DNA of 64,000 bases from Metopolophium dirhodum (GCF_019925205.1 NC_083560.1:19797145-19861144), one strand, 5' to 3'. Shown: positions 35,531 through 48,263, numbered from the stretch's first letter. Made by a program: numbers and translations. The notes: generated from the sequence alone by a model not told the origin.

Positions 35531-36813
35531 AACACTACATAATGCCTTAAAAATATGCCCTAAAAAACTTTGAAAATGTTTTTAAAATCAATAAAAACAC
35601 AATTTTGATACCTTAAAATATTTGGCTACTACTTGCGTCTGTATTTTTTGAATGAGGCACAAAATGTATTATTTGCAATAATAACGAGGGGATCATAGCT
35701 ATAAAATACGGTATACCAGTATAATTGCAACTAACATATTAATATCAACGCTTTTTCGGTGAGCTAACTATTTTTGTCTCTTTTATATTTTCTAATTTAT
35801 ATATTAATTGATCAGTATTATCTATTTTAGGGTTCTGAATTTTCATGAAATATTAATTCATATTAATGAAAGATAGTAAAAAACAAATATAAATTTAAAA
35901 TTATAGTAGAAAGAACAGTAAACACCTCTACTTAGGTAAGTATTAAATATTAATGAAAATAGATTTCTAGATTTGTATCTTCGCTATCTAGATAATATGT
36001 TTATGTAGAAACTCAAAGATGATATGAATTTCGTTGAATAATGGTTTTGATTTCGTCTACGTTTATTGAGAAATTTACGGTATTTGATACATTCAAAGAA
36101 AAGTGACTTTAAGTAGGTAATTTGAGAAAAATTATTATTATTATTATTATTATTATAATTATTAATTATTCGTATAATATTTAAAATCACGGTTGATGAA
36201 AACAATATTAAAATTCTATAATCAGCTGTTTATAGAAACGGAGGCCTTCGTCTCCAAAATTACGATTCATTATTATAATATAGATTAGGTAATGAAAAAT
36301 ACTATAGAAATATTTCTTACATAGTACATATTATTATACAAAATTACATAAAAATTATATATCTTATATAATTATATATATATTATATGTTCTTTATTAT
36401 ATCATGATCCGGAATTAATAATAACTAAACATCTGTATAGCCCCATATATAGTGCTGATTTTATGAAACATACCAAAAAATTAAGTTAAAAAAATTAATA
36501 TATTTTTCAATATTTCCTACTCATAACCCTAATCCGTTTGTTTCAATTATTGCATATTTTGAGTTTTGTAAGGACAGCTAAATTTACTAACGTAATGTAC
36601 TATTATTATTTAGGTATTCACATACCTATTCCCTCTTTCTATTTTAATAATTTTCTCTTTTTTGCCGATCACATAATCACTTGATCATTCTTTAGTGTTT
36701 AAATTATCTGTAATAAATTATAACTTTGAGTTCAGATAATTTATTACGTAGGTATCTATTATATCAAATAAATGATGCCTCTTTAACTAATAATAAATGA
36801 ATATTATATCTCT
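35531..36813. other. Non-coding, collinear with 8330-10110
   Basis: From TACCTTAAAATATTTGGC (35609) it follows unit 1 closely. It contains a (TTA)n microsatellite at about 36130-36158 and the unit-1 AT motifs. Most of the right palindrome arm is absent, the join being at AATTTTGA (about 35608). No gene is seen. Confidence 0.5.
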
Positions 36814-36818
36814 CTTAT

Positions 36819-37895
36819 TGTTGACGCCAGATTATGCTTTAATTTTAATTGTAAATTGTCGCCACCGTATCCCCATAATATATATATATATTATATCCCT
36901 CCACCGACCGGCTCACACACACACTCGCACGCATACCTGAGTATTGTTTATTTTTATTTTTATATCGGTTAGGTATCGGTCACATAGGCCGCCGCAAATG
37001 CGTCAGTACGGTTTTTCACCTAATCGAAACACATATTATTATGTGCGCAAATCGCCGTTTTATAAATTAAATTATAGTTTTTTTGTCGGCACGAATTGCC
37101 AGTATAAGATTGGTTATGTTGGCGCAAATCACCACGTAAATTATTATTGTATTTTTTTTTGATCTGTGTACGGTGCGCTTATTGATATTATTATTGTTTT
37201 TATAGCCGCGTGCGCTGATCGTCGCGGGGTAGGAGGGCCACGTAAAATTATTATTATTATATTGTTGTCAAGGCGCGAATCGCCAAAATTATTATTATTA
37301 CTATATTGTTGTCAAGGCGCGAATCGCCAAAATTATTATTTTTATTATATTTTTTTATCTTGTGTGTGTGTGTGAAACCTTATTTTCATTATATAGCTAG
37401 GACCAGCTGGCCAGACTGCGCTCCACAAACTGTGAGTTATTTTATCATTATATTTTTGTCATTTTAATTATTATCGTGCCGGAACGGCCGTATAAATATT
37501 ATATTTTATCTTGGTCGTAAGGACCACCCATTAATTATTTATATTATACCTTTTTTTAAACTATATTATTGTGTTGCTGTGATTCTAATATAGTTACATT
37601 ATTATTGATATTGTGAATTATACAGCAACTAATTATTTACTTGAAACGTGTTACATTTTATTATTAGTTTTCTTTTAAGCACACACTCACACAAATACAC
37701 ACATACACACCACATTCATATTACGTAGCTCGTCGGTACTCGTGAGGCGATCCCGACAGCTGACGACTGAGTTACTCACACACAAACACACCATAGGTCA
37801 TAGTGTACAAGAGTCGGTAGGTGATTAGTGGTGCGCGCGAAGTATATCTGGTGTCCGGGCATACTTAATAATATTTTTAGTACCCGGCAGATTCA
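36819..37895 (+). mobile_element. Solo LTR, TSD CTTAT, related to the 6275/33894 LTR
   Basis: The ends are TGTTGACGCCAG and CCCGGCAGATTCA, with CTTAT on both sides (36814-36818 and 37896-37900). The paralogues at 10110, 18714 and 61135 supply the empty site. It shares sequence landmarks with the other LTR but uses a different repeat unit: AAGGCGCGAATCGCC at 37270 and 37314, a 44-bp spacing. The 1077-bp length, 5-bp duplication and TGTTG start suggest BEL/Pao. The insertion splits the short MADTVFSTN-type reading frame in this copy. Confidence 0.8.
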
Positions 37896-37900
37896 CTTAT

Positions 37901-38536
37901 TATAACTGGCATTATTATTTGTTGAAAAAACAGTGTCAGCCATTTCACCCGCACTTACAATTTCGGAAATATTATCTGATAGTGGTTGCTTATAATTTTG
38001 TTTTTTTATATATATGCGTGCGTGTGTTTGTGATATATATTTTATTAGTACAACACTGAACTTCAGTGTATTTGATACCACCGTAATAATCTCAGAGCAC
38101 TTCTACTATACAGGGCGTAACAGATAGAACTGATTTTTGGAATAACTTTTGTTCTAATCAATATATTTTTTTTTATGTATGATTTATAGCCACATGCGCT
38201 ACACATATATTATCCAAAAAATTATTTTTAAGATTTAACACTAAAAATAAAAAATTTAAAATTTGATTTAAATTTTTTGGGTACATTCAAAATAGCCTAT
38301 TTGTGCAGCTTTGTATAAGAACAATTTTGATAGTCAAAACATTTATCTGAGTCAAGTAGTTTATTTTTTAGAATTATTTGAAATATCAATATTTTTTCTT
38401 TCAAATTGTACATATTACTATCATTGATATAGTAAAATATTGCAGATAAGTAGAATATTAAGAACACTTCACGTGGTTTTTAAAAACCTAAATCAATACT
38501 TTGGTTGCATACGCCATGAAGGCAACTTAATAATTT
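37901..38536. other. Non-coding, collinear with 10118-10777, with a truncated short ORF
   Basis: The minus strand still encodes the start of the MADTVFSTNNNASYNK frame (about 37954 down to 37905) before the LTR. The reading frame listed at 37893-38081 covers this. The rest is AT-rich and follows unit 1. No intact gene is seen. Confidence 0.45.
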
Positions 38537-39983
38537 TGAATTATTGGTTTTGTGGAAGTGACACATATGTTTAATTTCCAAAATTGTTTGGCACTCACGG
38601 TGATCAAAGGTTCTAAATCGTTTTTATGAAATTGTCCAAGAGAGTAATTTTAAGGTTTGAGTTTAAATATTTTACTCATTGAACAACTTTTTTTGAAAAT
38701 TAAAGTTCTGAGGCATGCATCAACTTGTATGGTTTAATTCACAACATTATAATAATAATTTTCTGTATTAGTTGGTATTCAAATTAATAAAATACAAATT
38801 ATGAAATGTTTAGTATGTAAAGGTTCTACAATATTAGAACCTTTTCATCCTAAAATAAAAAAAAATATATTTTACTAGAACTTTTTCATTCTTATTTTTT
38901 ATTTTTATTACTGTTAGCAGAATCCTTTTTAGGATAATGCTTTTTCATTTCTACCAATCTTCTAACAAAAACAATGTAATAATATTATGAAACATCGAAA
39001 TCTGTATCTCAATCGTAAAATTCTGTTGAATATGGATTAGTGTAATAATTATTAGGTACTTTTGGTAGTGATTAATTTCATTAGATTCATTTTGATACTA
39101 ACGTATTGATTTGGTTCTATTAACCGAGCGTTTTCAATTTCATTAAATTGTGTTTATAATTTAATTTTTGGAGATTTAGAACCTTTTACTTTTAAAAAAA
39201 TTGTTAACAATGATCGTATAATTATAAATGATAGCTTAAAAGATGCACCTTTGCATTCTAAAGCCATTTTAGTTAAAAAGTGACTTTTGAACAAAAAATT
39301 GATTTAGAACCTTTTCATTCTAGACCCGCGTAATAAATAACGCCACTCCGGCCTAAAATTAGGTATCTACAAAATACATTTATCATAGTTTTCTTAACAA
39401 AAAAACATATTTATTATTTCACGAACGCCGTCCTTATATCGGGTTGGGTTAGGTTATCGTCGGGTTGGAAATCAAAAATGTACTGTTGCCAAAATACTGA
39501 TTTTTCGGGAGAAGCAATTTTCTGCATCTTAACATTTCCAACAAAAACAAAGCATTAATAAACATACAAATAATTTTGAATTAAAAACTATTTTATAATT
39601 TATTATTAAACGATTCAAACGTGTTAAATATTCTAGAGTAATATTTTTATATTTAATTTAAACTTTATTAAAATGTTTAAAATTAAATTTTAGTACGTTT
39701 TGTATTACAAACGGTTACAACTATAACACGGGTAAAAGAACTTTTTGGAAATAGTTCGTTTTGCTATAGTTAATGATTGGTGCCTATTTTTTTAATACGG
39801 GCAATAGTAAGTTTTGGCATAAAACGTGAAAAATGTATGGAAAAGGTTCGTTTTGGACTAACCACTCATTTTGAATCGCAGATTTTACCAAGAAATAGTA
39901 CGTTTTTATCTATTCTGACGATGCCAATCGATGTATCGTTGTTTTTTTCTATAAGAATCGATATCTAACTCGATTGCAAACTC
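38537..39983. other. Unit-2-specific non-coding segment with recurring AGAACCTTTT motif
   Basis: Unit 1 has only about 130 unrelated bases at this place. The motif TAGAACCTTTTCATTCT or a close form occurs near 38838, 38877, 39177 and 39303, and AAAGGTTCTA near 38819 makes a 10-bp hairpin stem with the first of them. It is probably an insertion, but no target-site duplication was found. The frame at 39777-39968 is not recognised. Confidence 0.4.
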
Positions 39984-40408
39984 GTCAAAACAGTATTATT
40001 TAATATATATGTATTATAGGTGGGAATATTTTAAATTGTATATTATTGACATAGGTCAGGCCAGCGAAGCAATATGTGCTGAGGTGACAATAATAATATT
40101 TCCTATATAACACCACCGTACGCGCAGGCACGGGGGCCCTTGTTGTCGCTGAGTGATTCGGCGAGGACGTAGGTACGAAGTGCGTGTGAAACGCCGATCG
40201 TAGTATGGGCTAGGCGATAAGAATTTGCTAATTGTTTTATTTATGTTTATTTTAACTCAATAAAAGTATACATTATTATAAATTTTATAATAATTTTATA
40301 TTATAGCAATCGTTTATAATAACGAACGCGGAGAAAAAATAATTATTTGTGTGGTCATCAAATTCCGGGGTGTGGCATAGTACGGACAAGTGGCGTCGTC
40401 ACGCACGA
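39984..40408. other. CpG-richer non-coding patch
   Basis: This matches 10907-11220 and then continues with sequence missing from unit 1 (ATTCCGGGGTGTGGCATAG, about 40360). It contains GGCACGGGGGCCC and several CG dinucleotides in an otherwise AT-rich region. It could be an old promoter-like island or a transposon piece. No ORF is supported. Confidence 0.35.
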
Positions 40409-40416
40409 GCCGTCGC

Positions 40417-41854
40417 CACTGTTGAGCCCAGATAACAAAAATAATATCTAGATAAGATAAAGATAATTTCGTTAACAATTATCTAGATTTAGATTCAGAT
40501 GATCATTTTTACTTTTATCTAGATAAAGATAAAGATACATATTTTTTTATCTAGATATCATAATAGATATTTTTATTTTTTGTTTAAAATGCGCAAAAAA
40601 TAAATATATTGCTTAATTATTTTATACAAATCCTTTTAGTATTTTACTATTTTATGACCATTATTTTTAATAAAAAAATTTTTCTATGCAATTCCTTATT
40701 TTAATTGTCAAACAATGATTTATTTCTGTGTACCTAATTTTTTACTTCAACTCAAACCGAATATGGAAATACTGTAAGACTTATTAATTTTTTTCAATCA
40801 TCACTAATTGGTAACCTATGTTATATTTTTTAAGAAGTCAAAACTCCAAACGCTATACCCACAATTATTATCCTAATTTAATAAATAATAATTGCATGTA
40901 AATTTCATTAGGACGAAATCCACTTCAAAATAGAATTACATGTAATAAATTAGAAAAAAAACAATATTGGTAAAAACATTCTTAAATGTTTTACAGCTAA
41001 TATGGAAGTATACACAAATACGTTCAAGGTTGAAGGTTCAACGTTGAGCGACGTCCGCGAGTGAACGTTAGCAATTGAATAAGAATATAATATTATTGTT
41101 TTCGAGATATACCAAATATTATTATGTTCTGAGCTATTTATGTCCAATTTACTCTCCGGACACCGCCTCACTATCCAAAAATCAAGATAATATTATTATT
41201 ATAACGCGAAGTTGTGAACGTCTAGCGGGACAGTGCCGAATTCCGCAGACTATACTATACTATAATTTATAATAATATAGGTACTATAATTATATAGAGT
41301 ATAGGATATTTCCATTACGAGTTCACCAAATAATGTGCGCTGCTCGACGAGGGTTTTACACTTTTACGTAATAACAATATTATTTAGATTTATATAAAAT
41401 ATAAATAGACAAGAACGATATTATTTCATTGAAACCATTTCTACAAAACAGTAATCAACATTACACGAGAAACGTAATAATAAATGACAAAACACATTCG
41501 TATGAATATTATATTATTATAAATTATAATATTGTGATTTTATAGTATTAGATTGTTATTATCAATACAATTACTGCTATGAAAAAAAATAAATATATTC
41601 ATTTTAATTCAGAAATAGTGTAATAATATTTTATTTGATCAATGATAAGATAAAATTAAAAATTAAAAGTACCTACCAAACTAACAACAAATCAATCGAA
41701 ACTAGAAATTATTTATTTATCTAGATAGGTATACAGTTTGTCTTAGATGACAATCAGATACCTAATATTTTACTTATCTAGATGAGATAAAGATGCTGTA
41801 GTTTTATCTAGATACATTATCTAGATACATTTATCTAGATACTGCTCAACACTG
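40417..41854. mobile_element. hAT non-autonomous element with TATCTAGATA arrays, TSD GCCGTCGC
   Basis: The terminal repeats are CACTGTTGAGC (left) and GCTCAACACTG (right), flanked by GCCGTCGC at 40409-40416 and 41855-41862. Both subterminal regions (40446-40570 and 41719-41843) contain many copies of the palindrome TATCTAGATA and of AGATAAAGATA, in the arrangement expected for transposase-binding sites. The 1.44-kb interior has no transposase frame; the ORFs at 40950-41171 and 41075-41272 are unsupported. Confidence 0.85.
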
Positions 41855-41862
41855 GCCGTCGC

Positions 41863-43055
41863 CCGTAACAGAAACTGCTTTTGAATACGTCCTGGCGAGG
41901 CTTACACAATAGATTAGACACGAATTAACGCATCGTGCATGCGTGCATCAGCTGGTCATCGGCCGTTTAAGTGGGCGTGTTGAATACATATAGATAGGTA
42001 ATAAAAGAATGGACAGACCACTCATATACATTCATGTTATACATTCAAGTTATAAATATTATGGTGTACTATACAATAGAAATCCATTCTTCTTTTACTA
42101 TTTACAAATAAATCTTTAGATATTGTAACACCATTTCATTAACTATATAAAATAAAATAGCATCAATCATTTATGCATAAAACAGTGAATTCTAAATATC
42201 TCTCATGGGTCGATTTCCACGACTTATATTGGTAGGTACAACTCAAAACAGTGTAGATAGATAGTTACTAGTTATAGGCACTCTGTTATAACTAAAAGTG
42301 TTTGTTTTAAATGGTCGTATTCAAACTTTCTTCGATTTGGATCCAATAAGTATAAAAACCAAAGTAAAATTTGCTGAACTAAATCGAAAAATTGCACTTG
42401 ATTATTTCCGACTAATTTGTTATGTTTGTGATTGTTTTAAAAAATATTAAATTATGTTTCAACATACTGCTTTTATAAATACCTACCAAAGTATAACTAT
42501 AAAATTATAGATATAACCGCTCTGCTAAACTAAGAAGGTACCTACTACAGTAGGAGTGGAATTTACCTCGTAATTCAATAAGTAACTGTAATGTATGTAT
42601 TAATAGTGAATTCAATAGTAAATCATTGCTCAGGAGCAACGATATTGAGCGATTTGTCTGAATGATTTCAAATCACCACCAAATTATTGCGAATTAATTG
42701 CAAATAAATAGACAAATAAATAAATCGAGTTTCGTTAATTGCAAATCATCCAGTTTTGAGTAAACTCAAATTCAAAATTGGAGGGGCCCCTCCCCCCACT
42801 TTGTCCCACCGACTTCGAAATACCACTAATCAATTGCAAGCTAATTGCAACTAATTGCAAATCGAATTTTGCTGATTGCAAATCATTTTTTATATTTTTT
42901 ACACACCATAACATTTTCAAAATATTTTGAGTTATTTACGAACATTTTCACTTTCCGTTTTTTTTTAGTTTTTTTTCCTATAAATATTAATCTAATTCTA
43001 TTTGTTGGTTAAAAAGCTTGTAAATTTAATAGAAAATTCCTCATAAGTTTGCCTA
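41863..43055. other. Unit-2-specific non-coding segment with ATTGCAA repeats
   Basis: Contents: an inverted copy (about 42290-42430) of the dispersed piece found at 11925-12095 and 44470-44620, a cluster of AATTGCAA words at 42680-42885, and a perfect 14-bp palindrome GGAGGGGCCCCTCC at 42780-42793. No gene is seen. Confidence 0.45.
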
Positions 43056-43800
43056 CCGTTACAAAAAATGTCTACAAGAAAGTCAAATTAAATTTTTATG
43101 AGCGTTTGAAATTCATATCTTTACAACATTTGATATTTACTCGAATTCTCATGTAACGATTTTCTTATTTTGTTGTAATTAAAAACGAATGACTGTAGAT
43201 ACTTGAAAATTTCACTGAGTGTTTATATTAACATTTTCTATATACGATAACATTTTCAAAATATTTTGATTTGTTTTAAACTGTTTAGGAACATTTTTAG
43301 TTTCCAATTTGATTAGTCTGTTTTCTATGAATGACAATTAAACTTTATTTGTTGCGTAAAAATGCTTGAAAATTAAATAGAAGGCTCCTAGGTTATTGTT
43401 TCAAAGGCAGATGAAAAATATTAAAATTCCTTATTCACAGTTTTTTTTGTAAGCATTTAAATTTTGAATTTTGACAAAATTGATCAAGCCTATAATTTAA
43501 TAATCATTTTGTAGTTAAAAATTTATAAAATATTCAACTTTTATAGCTAAGAATTCAAAATTTAAAACAAGGTTCTACGTAAATAGGTTATATAATATAA
43601 ATAACTTTATTCACAATAATATCATCAAACATATTTAGTAATATCATAGGCGCACTAAGTGACTGAATGTCATCACTCAGAATCGTTTTTTTATACAATG
43701 ATATTATAATATCATATTCAAATTTAACACCATCCATTGCAGTGACCCATTTGTAACCTTCTGTACAGCAGAGTGACACCCACTTTCCCACCTTTTATTA
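43056..43800 (+). repeat. GATTCTGAGCG-family repeat, 3' part
   Basis: This runs collinear with 11226-11850 from AAAAAATGTCTACAAG to CATAGGCGCACTAAGTGAC, then continues through the terminal motif (ACTCAGAATCG, about 43675) to CCCACTTTCCCACC. It has no 5' end and is non-coding. Confidence 0.6.
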
Positions 43801-43939
43801 TATATATTTCCTTCATATGACACCTTCACCATAAACAATTTATGTGAAATAAAAATAGTGTTCTCACTTCTAATACCAAACACGAAATATAGGCCCGTCC
43901 AAATTTGGCTACACTTTTAACGCAATTAGTGAATCATCC

Positions 43940-44211
43940 CTATGTCCCTCCTCTAACCCACATCTCTAGTTCCAATGCTGATGATTTTTTTTGATTTGAA
44001 AGTTCCGAAATACTATTTAGTTGGTCAATATTTGCAATCAAAGATTGCATGAGAAAACGACGGTAATATATTTTAACGCAATAAATTATTCCTTGGTCCA
44101 TAGGCTGAGTTAAAGATGTTGTATTTGGTGGGAGCCAAGCAAGTTTTAAATTTGATAAAATAAGTTTTGGATGGCAAGACGCATTATCCAAGAATAAAAT
44201 TGATGTACATT
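43940..44211 (-). pseudogene. pogo/Tigger transposase fragment (DDE_1 core)
   Basis: On the minus strand the frame reads SILFLDNASCHPKL and then LAWLPPNTTSLTQPMDQGII, followed by a helix-like IYYRRFLMQSLIAN. These are the second catalytic Asp (LDNA) and the third (QPMDQG) with the intervening PPNTTS signature of the pogo/Tigger DDE superfamily, the enzyme that cuts and pastes at TA sites. Only about 90 residues remain of the 400-600 expected: the DNA-binding domain and first Asp are missing. No matching terminal repeats flank it. A Tigger-type MITE lies 2.1 kb downstream but need not be related. Confidence 0.75.
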
Positions 44212-45056
44212 GTACATACGCATATCGGCATATCTATATTTTATACCTTATTTTTGGTATATATTTGACACGCGCATGTCATTTTTTCGGTTTATGCAAG
44301 GTTTTTACTTGCATGGGACTTATAAAATCGTTCCGTTACCGCGTAATGAAGGTTCCGTTTTACTGAGGTTGAGCGTCTATATAAAACTATAGGAACGTGC
44401 CGGGACCATAGAAAAATTCCGTATTGGATAGTTTTCCGTTTTATTCAAGGTCCGCTTTAGACAGTTTTCACTGTATATCAAAAAAGTCGGTAATAATCAA
44501 GTGCAATTTTTCGATTTAGTTCAGGAAATTTTACTTTGGTTTTTATACTTATTGGATCCAAATCGAAGAAAGTTTTAATACGACCATTTAAAACAAACAC
44601 TTTTAGTCCAATTCAATTACGTTTCAGGTAGGAAGTACTCAGTATATAGTAATTACTAATTACTAATTAGTAATTATCAGATTGTTATATAACTTGTAAA
44701 ATTTTTATTTATTTTATATTTCTAATTAGGTAAACAAATTATTAGTAACTATGTAATATAATGAGTATGTAAAGTTATTTACCAAAATATTTTAAATCAT
44801 TTAGATTTTTCTAAATTTAAATACTTTAAGTTACAACTAATTATTAATTAACTATTCGTTAGAAATTCAATTTATGTAACTAACTTTTTTCAAATGAATA
44901 GTAGGTATTGATGTGATATAAATGTAATTCAATAATTTATCATTGCAACTTTCAAGTCTTTACGAATAAAACTCAGTAGGTGCCATAGAAATAATAATAA
45001 TACCAAAAAACTAATAATAATGTTATGTTATAAGTTATAATAGCTAGGTACTATAT
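44212..45056. other. Non-coding, collinear with 11870-12520 from 44405
   Basis: The first ~190 bases (to about 44400) are specific to this copy and GC-richer around CGTTCCGTTACCGCG. From CCATAGAAAAATTCCG the sequence follows unit 1, including TTGGATCCAAATCG near 44553. The frame at 44210-44392 is unsupported. Confidence 0.45.
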
Positions 45057-45068
45057 AAATCTTATATT

Positions 45069-45351
45069 GTGGAACGAGGTGGCCGAGTGGTGTAACTCGA
45101 CGGATTCGGCACAGCCGGTCCGAGTTCGATCCTCGACCACCGGGCGGCATTTTTCTCCGTGCAAGTCACGGTGTCCGGAGATCAAGTGCCGCCATCCCCC
45201 CACCCGGGGCACGGCAGAAACCTACGGGTGCCCCATTAGAAATTCTGCCAAAACACAACACACACGTGTACCAACCTACCCAATATAAAAACCTACAGTG
45301 CCCTCCCCCAAACCCAATGGCCTGTTGCCGCGGGTTACCCAAAAAAAAAAA
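45069..45351 (+). mobile_element. tRNA-derived SINE with poly(A) tail
   Basis: The 5' part carries a Pol III A box (TGGCCGAGTGG, 45080-45090) and B box (GAGTTCGATCC, 45122-45132) at tRNA-like spacing. A CCGGGCGGC-containing body and a poly(A) tail (from about 45340) follow. The insertion is flanked by AAATCTTATATT on the left (45057-45068) and right (45352-45363), and unit 1 has the empty site near 12517-12530. The A-box wording is closest to Leu/Ser-type tRNAs. It is not a functional tRNA gene because the acceptor stem does not close. Confidence 0.85.
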
Positions 45352-45363
45352 AAATCTTATATT

Positions 45364-46350
45364 ATTTACACAATGGCATTTTAAAAATATTTACGTTGAA
45401 TCAATTTATTCCGAAAACATTGCATTTATATTTTATAATATTATGTTATATAATATATTATAATATGGTTATTCATTTTAATAGTAAATATTTATATCAT
45501 GTACCTACTTACCTAATTACCGTAGTATTTTAGATTCTGAGCGGATGCATGAGCGATCCGTACCTATTGATTTTACAATGATGTGTGTTTTTTTTATTTT
45601 ATTTCATTGCTTTTTGTGTGTCTGTCATCACCTTTTAGGACAATAAAAGTGCTTAGATTTTCTTCAACGGTATCTTTTCTGATAGGAAATTGAATCTAGC
45701 AGTACTTTGGGGGGGTCAACGGTTCCCAGTAGTTTTCAAAAATGCCGTGAAAAACAAAAGAAAAATTAAGGAAAAACGGGAATTTTTACGCAAAATCAAT
45801 TTTTGACTTAATCGACTTGGTTCTTGGTGTAACTCTAAAACAAATGACCGTAGACACATGCAACTTTGACTGAACGTTTATATTAGCATTTTCTATACAC
45901 CATAAACATTTTAAAAATATTTTTTTTTGTTTTTATTCTATAAATATCAGTAACATTTTATTTGTTGGGTAAAAAAACTTGAAAATATAATAGAATGCAC
46001 CTCATATATTGTTTCTAAGACAGATAAAAAATATTAAAAATCCAGGGTCACAATTTTTTTTATAAGCATTTATAGTTCATACATTGACAAAATACATAAA
46101 ATTCTCGATAATGTGTAAATAATTTTGGGTTTGAAATTCCTAAAAACTTTTCTTTTTAAATTTAAGATTTGAAAATTTAATACAAGATTTCTTATCAGTT
46201 AGTTTACCTTTATAAATAAAAAAATCCATTCTGTAAGCGACACTTTCATAATAAACGACAAAAGTTATATAGTATAGTGGAGGAGTGGAGGACGCTCTAT
46301 TGAGTCAATACTTAGTTTTAGTTTTCTAATACCATTATTTTATAACACAT
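45364..46350 (+). repeat. GATTCTGAGCG-family repeat, part before the Tigger insertion
   Basis: The 5' end AGATTCTGAGCGGATG is near 45533, with the TTTTCTTCAACGGTATC and AAAACGGGAATTTTTACGC landmarks downstream. It is collinear with 12560-13320. The host repeat resumes at 49667 on the other side of the nested insertion. Confidence 0.65.
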
Positions 46351-46592
46351 TACAGTAGAACCTCGATTATCCAAACCAATTGGGACCGCACCTAGTTCGG
46401 ATACGCAAAAGTTCGGATATTGGAAATATAAAATAAAAAATGTTTATAATATTATGTATTAATTATTTATTATTTTTATAATTAAATATTTATTATTATT
46501 ATAAATATTTTGTTAGAATTGCATTACATATTACATTACTGTTGGGTACACAATCGGCGGTTCGTATTTCCGCGCGGTTGTATGCGATACGT

Positions 46593-48076
46593 TGGCCGTC
46601 AATGTTCATCCGCCTTCACTCGAATTTATTGATCGATTTTCGTCACTTGGTAAAATGCTGCGCGTATTGTCATTCATATTGCGCTACCTGTGTCACCGTC
46701 TACGTCGACAACCTGTTCGCGTCGGTCCAATCACGTTTACCGAACGGGAAAGATCGCTATCGATCGCCGTGCAACGCACACAACAAGCTTATTTTTCAGA
46801 CTTGAGAAAACTGTTAAAAAATGAATCCATGATTTCGCCGCCGTCCCTGGCACAACTAGCACCTTACGTCGACGAAAAGGGTATTATACGAGTCGGAGGC
46901 CGTCTTCGCTTCGCTAGTGTCAGTCAGGAAGCGAAGCACCCGATTTTGTTGCCGCGATCCTCACACCTCACCGAGCTGATTGTTCGTCACTACCACCTGT
47001 CATTTCTGCACGGCGGCTCAAAATTAGTACTGTCAATGTTAAGCCAAAAATTTTGGATTTTGTCGGGTCGCGCTGCGGTTCGACGTGTCATATTTTCGTG
47101 CGTTCCGTGCACCCGCCACAAGGCCGTCCGCCCTCAGCCGATGATGGCAGATTTACCGTCTTACCGGGTCCAACCGCATCGACCTTTTTCGCACGTCAGG
47201 ATGGATTACGGAGGCACGTTTCTCGTGAAAGAGCATCGCCGTCGGAATGCGCAATCAGTCAAGGTCTATTTAGCATTATTCATCTGTATGTCCGTTAAGG
47301 CAGTCCACCTCGAAATCGTTTCGGATTTGAGCACGGAGGCCTTTCTTGCGGCCTTAGACCGATTCGTCGCCCGCCGTGGAATCCCGTCCAACATTTATTC
47401 CGACTGCGGGACAAATTACGTCGGCGCCGCGCGCCAGCTGAAAACGTTGTTACGTGATGCCAAAGTTCAAGATCATCTGTCATCACATCTGACCTGTGCA
47501 TGGCATTTCAATCCGCCCGCCGCCCCACATTTCGGTGGAATTTGGAAGGCTGGCATCAAGAGCGTCAAGTTCCATCTCAAGCACGTCATCGGTCAACAAG
47601 TGTTGACATATGAGGAGTTCCTCACCTAGACCACCCGTATCGAGGGTATTTTAAACTCGAGACCCATCACGCCGACATCTTCCGATCCGCATGACTTGAG
47701 TGCGTTAACGCCCGGACATTTCCTGATTGGACAGCCGCTTCAAGCCGTAACCGAACCTGACCTCACCGACGTCCAAATCAACCGGCTGAATCGCTGGCAA
47801 CTTATTCGACAGTGTCATCAATCCTACTGGAAACGGTGGTCACGTGAGTACCTATCTACACTCCAAGAACGACACAAATGGTTCAAGTCATCTCCGAATT
47901 TGACGATCGGTGACATGGTCATCGTTGAGGCCCCTTCTCGACCACCAGGTCTCGGTCGCGTCACAGAGGTCCACTCGGGATCGGACGATGTTGTTCGCGT
48001 CGTGTCCGTGCGCACTCAGAATGGTGTCTACAAACGTCCGGTAGTGAAACTTGTGCGTTTACCAGTCGAGCCCTGA
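46593..48076 (+). pseudogene. pol: BEL/Pao integrase and C-terminal domain, inactivated
   Basis: The frame (open from about 46592) encodes the end of a BEL pol polyprotein. Counting from TTG 46592, a zinc-binding region (His133/His135/His140 area, Cys170, Cys173) precedes an rve-type core with Asp205 (MDYGG) and Asp271 (SDCGTNY). In the signature PPAAPHFGGIW the next residue is Lys319 where BEL integrases have the catalytic Glu. A TAG at 47627-47629 stops the frame. The same frame continues at 47630 through ILNSRP and TPGHFLIG to 48076, the DUF5641-type C-terminal domain. The gene is dead through 5' loss, a stop and a catalytic change. The antisense and shifted frames here are shadows. Confidence 0.9.
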
Positions 48077-48263
48077 TCTTGTCCTCATCTCCCAAGGTCC
48101 TCATTATGTAATTTTTTTTTTTTTTTGTAATTATTAGTTATTTCTATGTTATCATGTTTTTTGCCCTGCATTGTTTGTAATGTGTACGATCTGAACTCCA
48201 TCGTCCATATCCATGTTGATAAACTCTTGAAAGACGCCCTGGTCTTTCAACGCGGGGAGGAAA

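Noticed and set aside
45069..45140. Possible tRNA gene
   Set aside because: A and B boxes are present but there is no closing acceptor stem; the poly(A) tail and target duplication identify a SINE.
46542..46805. 87-codon frame at the BEL 5' end
   Set aside because: It overlaps the integrase frame in another phase and starts in LTR sequence.
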